Of a stretch of 16,685 bases of DNA, positions 13,693 through 16,685 are shown piece by piece. Under the pieces are notes generated by a model, which had not been told where the DNA came from, searched no databases, and saw only the letters and a program-made list of their open reading frames with translations. The position numbers were made by a program, and so were the translations under genes. This DNA is from a bacterium (lineage in GTDB: Bacteria > Bacteroidota > Bacteroidia > Cytophagales > Thermonemataceae), in assembly GCA_025362415.1 (NCBI GenBank), contig JANYGM010000299.1:1-16685 (forward strand). The letters run 5' to 3'. Each line of letters starts with the position of its first letter. The first letter of the stretch is position 1.

Positions 13693-13908
13693 ACTGATAT
13701 TATGTAGCTTTTTTTCAATTTAGATAAAACAGGTCTGTACCATAGTGTAACGGAGGTCAGACCGTTTTATCTAAATTGAAAAAACAAAATGGGATTTGAT
13801 GGTAAAAAAGCATTCTCTCAAAAAAGCCCTTGTTAAATTTTTGAACGGTCTGACCTCCGTTGCACTATGGTACAGACCTTTTCAAAAATTTAACTGCGTA
13901 ACATCAGT
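13693..13908. mobile_element. 216-bp foldback element with two hairpins sharing an identical core
   Basis: Target duplication TTCTA at 13688-13692 and 13909-13913. The ends are ACTGATATTATGTAG (13693-13707) and CTGCGTAACATCAGT (13894-13908), inverted copies with 3 mismatches in 15. Inside, a 32-base core (13732-13763, begins GGTCTGTACC, ends GGTCAGACC) recurs inverted at 13847-13878 with one change. Each core sits at the tip of a perfect stem, but the two stems differ: 21 bp (13710-13730/13764-13784) and 14 bp (13832-13845/13881-13894). There is no coding capacity. The DNA between is unremarkable. It lies between the thioredoxin-like gene and murA and may also act as a terminator for the former. 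Confidence 0.85.
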
Positions 13909-13924
13909 TTCTAACTTGATTTTG

Positions 13925-14467
13925 CTATTTATTCAATAAAAACCGTTTTCTTATTGCTGTTAAGTCATCTTTTGAAAAATCCCCAACTAATTGTAATTTT
14001 TCAATGAATGCTTCTACCTCATTTTCTTCAGAAGGGCAGCCAATATTTTGTCCTTTATCCAAACTTTCTCCACTTTTACGTAATTTGGCATTTTCAATTA
14101 CTTTGCCTTTATCATCTAAAAATACCCAAAACGGCAAACCTTCATTTGCGCCATTGTGTTGTGTCAAAAGTTCGTCTGCACCCTTATTTTCTAGTTTTTT
14201 ATTTTGCTCCGTTTCCTTCACAGTAAGGTGTATGATAACAAAATTTTTATCAAAAGCAGCCTTACAACTAGCATCTTCTATAGATTTATCCATTTTTTTG
14301 CACCACCCACACCAAGAAGCGTGATACATCAAGAGAACTTTTTTCTTTTCTTTTTTAGCTTGTTCTAGTGCTTTTGAGAGAATTTCTTTTGCAGGTGCAG
14401 GTGTTTGTGCCTGAATTTGTGTGATTTGAAAAATCAAAATCAGCACAGTAAATAGTATTTTTTTCAT
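13925..14467 (-). CDS. Secreted thioredoxin-like protein
   Basis: 180 residues. Residues 1-20 form a signal peptide (MKKILFTVLILIFQITQIQA), so the protein acts in the periplasm. The redox motif is in YHASWCGWCKKMDKSIED: Cys53-Gly-Trp-Cys56, the CxxC arrangement of the thioredoxin-like DUF255/Thioredoxin_7 group. The cis-proline loop is probably GLPFWVFLDDKG (about 114-125). A short C-terminal extension (NIGCPSEENEVEAFIEKL and after) carries one more cysteine. It probably reduces or rearranges disulfides of exported proteins; the partner is unknown. It lies on the minus strand between DUF4290 and murA, with a foldback element just after its stop. Confidence 0.85.
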   Translation of the reverse strand: MKKILFTVLILIFQITQIQAQTPAPAKEILSKALEQAKKEKKKVLLMYHASWCGWCKKMDKSIEDASCKAAFDKNFVIIHLTVKETEQNKKLENKGADELLTQHNGANEGLPFWVFLDDKGKVIENAKLRKSGESLDKGQNIGCPSEENEVEAFIEKLQLVGDFSKDDLTAIRKRFLLNK

Positions 14468-14534
14468 ATTTTTAAGCTAATTTTTTGGGTTTACCAATAT
14501 CATTATCTAATTTACCGTAATTCGTAATTGAAAA

Positions 14535-15296
14535 CTACCTCGTTCTGTCGTTGCGGTCATTACGGTTGGTTTTGATGCCGTTGGTCGTTTTGTTGGTGTT
14601 ATTTTTAAAATTTTTGTTTCTATTATTGTTGTTGGTAGATGTTGTATTATTGGTTTTTGTGGTGTTGGTGGTTGTATTTGTAGGATTTGTTTTGAGTTTG
14701 TAACCAGTTTGTTTGTTGGTTTTGCTTGCACTAATACGCTCTAATTCAGCCTCACGCAACTCATTTAAGTCAAATAAAAGTTTGCCTTTTGTGTATTCGT
14801 CAATATGATTGATGATTGTTTTGTCGTCCACATTATCTTTATTCCACGTAATATAAAATGTTTTCATCATACGTGCAATAAACGAAATAGCTGTTTTTTG
14901 CTCTTCCGCATCAGTCATAGTCAAAGATTTTTCTATCAAAAGTTCTACATTACGTCCATAATGCTTAAATCTAAGATTATTGTTATTGTAGGCAACAGTT
15001 TGGGGAGGTTTTCCTACGGCTTTTGGGTCAGGTTTTGGGTAGGGAGCATCAACATCAAGCTCAAAATGCGTGATAATATAAAGGTCGTCCCATATTTTAT
15101 TATTGATATCTTGCATATCTCTATAAGTTGGGTGAACTTGTTTCATCAAATCAATAAGCGTAATTGCTAAATTGGTGCGTTTTTCTCTATCTTCAATAGT
15201 GAGCAGGTGCAAAGCCATTTTCTGAACAATACGCCCATATTCTCTAAGGATAATATCTTCTGTGTTGGCGTATTCGTGGGTGATAAATTGTTGCAT
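14535..15296 (-). CDS. DUF4290 domain-containing protein
   Basis: 253 residues, cytoplasmic by appearance. The DUF4290 domain spans about residues 1-190: ITHEYANTEDIILREYGRIV (5-24), MALHLLTIEDREKRTNLAI (31-49), the block WDDLYIITHFELDVDAPYP (70-88) and LRFKHYGRNVELLIEKSL near the middle. The last about 50 residues are a low-complexity Asn/Thr/Lys-rich tail ending in NRNDRNDRTR, likely disordered and basic. The function is unknown, but in Bacteroidota the gene is commonly next to murA, suggesting a link to cell-wall synthesis. Here a thioredoxin-like gene and a foldback element separate them. The start at 15296 fits the domain; the leader is CA-rich without a recognised promoter. Confidence 0.88.
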   Translation of the reverse strand: MQQFITHEYANTEDIILREYGRIVQKMALHLLTIEDREKRTNLAITLIDLMKQVHPTYRDMQDINNKIWDDLYIITHFELDVDAPYPKPDPKAVGKPPQTVAYNNNNLRFKHYGRNVELLIEKSLTMTDAEEQKTAISFIARMMKTFYITWNKDNVDDKTIINHIDEYTKGKLLFDLNELREAELERISASKTNKQTGYKLKTNPTNTTTNTTKTNNTTSTNNNNRNKNFKNNTNKTTNGIKTNRNDRNDRTR

Positions 15297-15342
15297 TGGG
15301 TTGTTTTAAAGTTATTTTGAGGTGGTTTTTGTGTTGATTTTT

Positions 15343-15936
15343 CTAATCAAATTTATTGGCATCAAGATAGGCATTTTCTAGTCCTTTATCTTGCAATTTT
15401 TCTGGCATAACTTTCAGATTTTCAACATTTTTAATAAAATAAATCCATTTATCTATCAAAGTGGTCAGTTCTGTTTCTGTTTTATCAAATTTTTCCAGTT
15501 CAATAAAATGATGTTCTATGTTTTTTATGCTCCTTTCGTTTGTTTCTGTATCATAAAATTGGTACGTACTTGTGTATGCAGGAGAATCAGAGATGTTGAA
15601 GTCTATAATATTGATAAAAATATATTGCGCATCTGGAGGAGCTAAAAACGCAAGTCTTTGGTCAAAACCCTTTGCATTAGCTATTTGTATATGTATGTTG
15701 TACTCTAAACGCTTTTTATCCTTAGCCACAACATCAATAATTGTACTTTTTACGTCTGCCTCTACAATAGGTGGGAAAAATGGCTTGTAAGCAGGAACAA
15801 TCCTCACAAAAGTAATTTGATTTTCTCCTTCAAAGCCTAAAACAGCATTTATAAACGACATTATGGCTTCTGGTTTGTTGGTATCACCAAAAATTTCTTG
15901 AAATGCCGTATCATTTTTCATATCAATAAATTTCAT
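15343..15936 (-). CDS. PD-(D/E)XK transposase-family (Rpn-like) protein, apparently degraded
   Basis: 197 residues. The N-terminus (MKNDTAFQEIFGDTNKPEAI, then MSFINAVLGFEG) and the block STIIDVVAKDKKRLEYNIHI are clear marks of the Rpn/PDDEXK transposase family (TIGR01784-like), which are recombination-promoting nucleases found in many copies per genome. Active members read D…N-I-E-M-Q; here Asp68 is kept but the catalytic Glu is replaced by His82 (IHIQ). The usual segment after it (a Tyr-rich helix, then QL-x-x-G-x-x-Y) is missing: FDQRLAFLAPP jumps directly to the next strand (YIFINIIDFNI). The C-terminus (DKWIYFIKNVENLKVMPEKL) ends about 100 residues short of the family. The frame is open, but activity is doubtful; it is probably a relic. 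Confidence 0.75.
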   Translation of the reverse strand: MKFIDMKNDTAFQEIFGDTNKPEAIMSFINAVLGFEGENQITFVRIVPAYKPFFPPIVEADVKSTIIDVVAKDKKRLEYNIHIQIANAKGFDQRLAFLAPPDAQYIFINIIDFNISDSPAYTSTYQFYDTETNERSIKNIEHHFIELEKFDKTETELTTLIDKWIYFIKNVENLKVMPEKLQDKGLENAYLDANKFD

Positions 15937-15987
15937 TTTTTTAGTTTTAAATGATTGATTGTTTACTGAAATTTTCTAGTGAACTTA

Positions 15988-16596
15988 CTATTGAATTGTT
16001 TTCTTGTAATAGCTAATAATCTCTTGAAAAACGCCTAATAATTCTTCTATATTTTCTAATGAATAAGTTTTTTTGTCAATAAAGATGGTTTTCTCTTCTA
16101 ATTTCATAAATAACCATTCTTTTCCTGTCGTTACACAACCATAAATTTTATCTAAAATAATACCTTTATTTTCATTAAAAACTCTTGCACCAATCATTTG
16201 AGCGGCACATTGTGGCACGCCAACATCAGTATCATTTTTCTTTGCCTCCAAAAGTTGAAAGATAGGAAAATTTATGTTAAAAGTGCCTGTATCTTTCGCC
16301 AAAATAAAATCACATTCTCCTTCCAGTTCTTGTTGTGTGTCTGCGCTAAGATTGTCGCCTGAATGTATGGTAAAAAATTTATTATTAGTATTCCTTATTT
16401 CTACTAAAATTGGAAAAACAATGGTTTCAGATTTAGCTTTTTCACTCTTTACGGGCAGTTCTTGTGCTATTTCCAAAGAATTTTTTAGCCACTCGCTTGG
16501 TACTACTTTCTGTATATTTTCAAAAAGTATTTTTACTTGATTTTGGATACCAAATCTTTTTTCTATCAAATCTAGCGTAAACTTGCTGTATGGCAT
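15988..16596 (-). CDS. Hypothetical protein with a PD-(D/E)XK nuclease-like core
   Basis: 202 residues, soluble. Residues 91-135 contain the possible nuclease-fold core: ECDFIL (Asp96), then FPIFQLLEAKKND (Glu117-Ala-Lys119) and a helix with QCAAQMIGARVFN (Gln129, Gln133). This D-x(n)-E-x-K plus Gln-helix pattern is shared by restriction-endonuclease-like folds, and similar proteins of unknown role occur in Bacteroidota and cyanobacteria. I infer a nuclease-like fold, not a proven activity. It lies next to the PD-(D/E)XK transposase-family relic on the same strand, 51 bases apart, but the two sequences are not alike. Its leader is the 15-bp tandem array at 16611-16685. Confidence 0.65.
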   Translation of the reverse strand: MPYSKFTLDLIEKRFGIQNQVKILFENIQKVVPSEWLKNSLEIAQELPVKSEKAKSETIVFPILVEIRNTNNKFFTIHSGDNLSADTQQELEGECDFILAKDTGTFNINFPIFQLLEAKKNDTDVGVPQCAAQMIGARVFNENKGIILDKIYGCVTTGKEWLFMKLEEKTIFIDKKTYSLENIEELLGVFQEIISYYKKTIQ

Positions 16597-16610
16597 ATTT
16601 TTAGTGTTGA

Positions 16611-16685
16611 GTGAGTAGTGAAATAGTGAGTAGTGAAATAGTGAGTAGTGAAATAGTGAGTAGTGAAATAGTGAGTAGTGAAATA
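16611..16685. repeat. Five perfect tandem copies of a 15-bp word
   Basis: gtgagtagtgaaata five times, running up to the window edge, so the array is probably longer. On the minus strand it forms the leader of the 15988-16596 gene. Its complement differs by one base from the unit between atpD and atpC (4833-4892). Confidence 0.95.

Noticed and set aside
13832..13894. Integron attC-like site (GTTAAAT … ATTTAAC)
   Set aside because: The core-site orientation is wrong for attC, no integrase or cassette is near, and the sequence is explained as one hairpin of the foldback element.
16611..16685. Possible CRISPR array (regular repeats), also at 4833-4892 and 9782-9857
   Set aside because: Repeats are 14-15 bp and directly adjacent, with no spacers and no cas genes; these are simple tandem arrays.

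Overview
The window looks like the chromosome of an AT-rich Bacteroidota, most likely a Cytophagales member. Four observations support this. Start codons lack Shine-Dalgarno sequences. Several genes have the Bacteroidota promoter signature TTTG-N19/20-TAnnTTTG. The gene content includes families typical of the phylum (DUF4290 beside murA, DUF2452, a free-standing atpD-atpC pair, four-helix-bundle proteins). Finally, intergenic DNA is full of G/C-rich palindromes and short tandem words. No genus can be fixed from sequence alone.

Layout. 1-1266: a palindromic repeat, then a family 2 glycosyltransferase (+). 1336-2518: an EamA-type transporter (-), preceded by a terminator and a 24-codon micro-ORF of PFGx repeats with its own promoter; this resembles a leader-peptide attenuator. 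2532-4336: a secreted protein of unknown function broken by one frameshift. 4451-6409: strong terminator, atpC and atpD (-), separated by a long inverted array of 15-bp words. 6667-7977: an MFS transporter (-) carrying an in-frame palindromic repeat. 8184-9035: a nucleotidyltransferase (+) whose stop codon lies in a foldback element. 9303-9787: a four-helix-bundle gene split by a 123-bp MITE-like element with clear TIRs and a 5-bp target duplication. 9906-13612 (-): a DUF2452 protein, a PhoR-like histidine kinase, a small membrane coiled-coil protein and murA (active-site Asp instead of Cys). 13693-13908: a 216-bp foldback element with a 5-bp target duplication and two hairpins that share an identical core but have different stems. 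13925-16596 (-): a thioredoxin-like protein, DUF4290, a degraded PD-(D/E)XK transposase-family protein and a PD-(D/E)XK-like hypothetical protein. The window closes in a 15-bp tandem array related to the one between atpD and atpC.

Functionally this is mostly housekeeping (ATP synthase catalytic subunit, peptidoglycan precursor synthesis, sensing, transport) overlaid with small non-autonomous repeats. They sit in gene junctions, run into stop codons, form leaders before start codons, and in two places enter genes (one tolerated in frame, one disruptive). No transposase for these elements, no tRNA or rRNA gene and no CRISPR array was seen.
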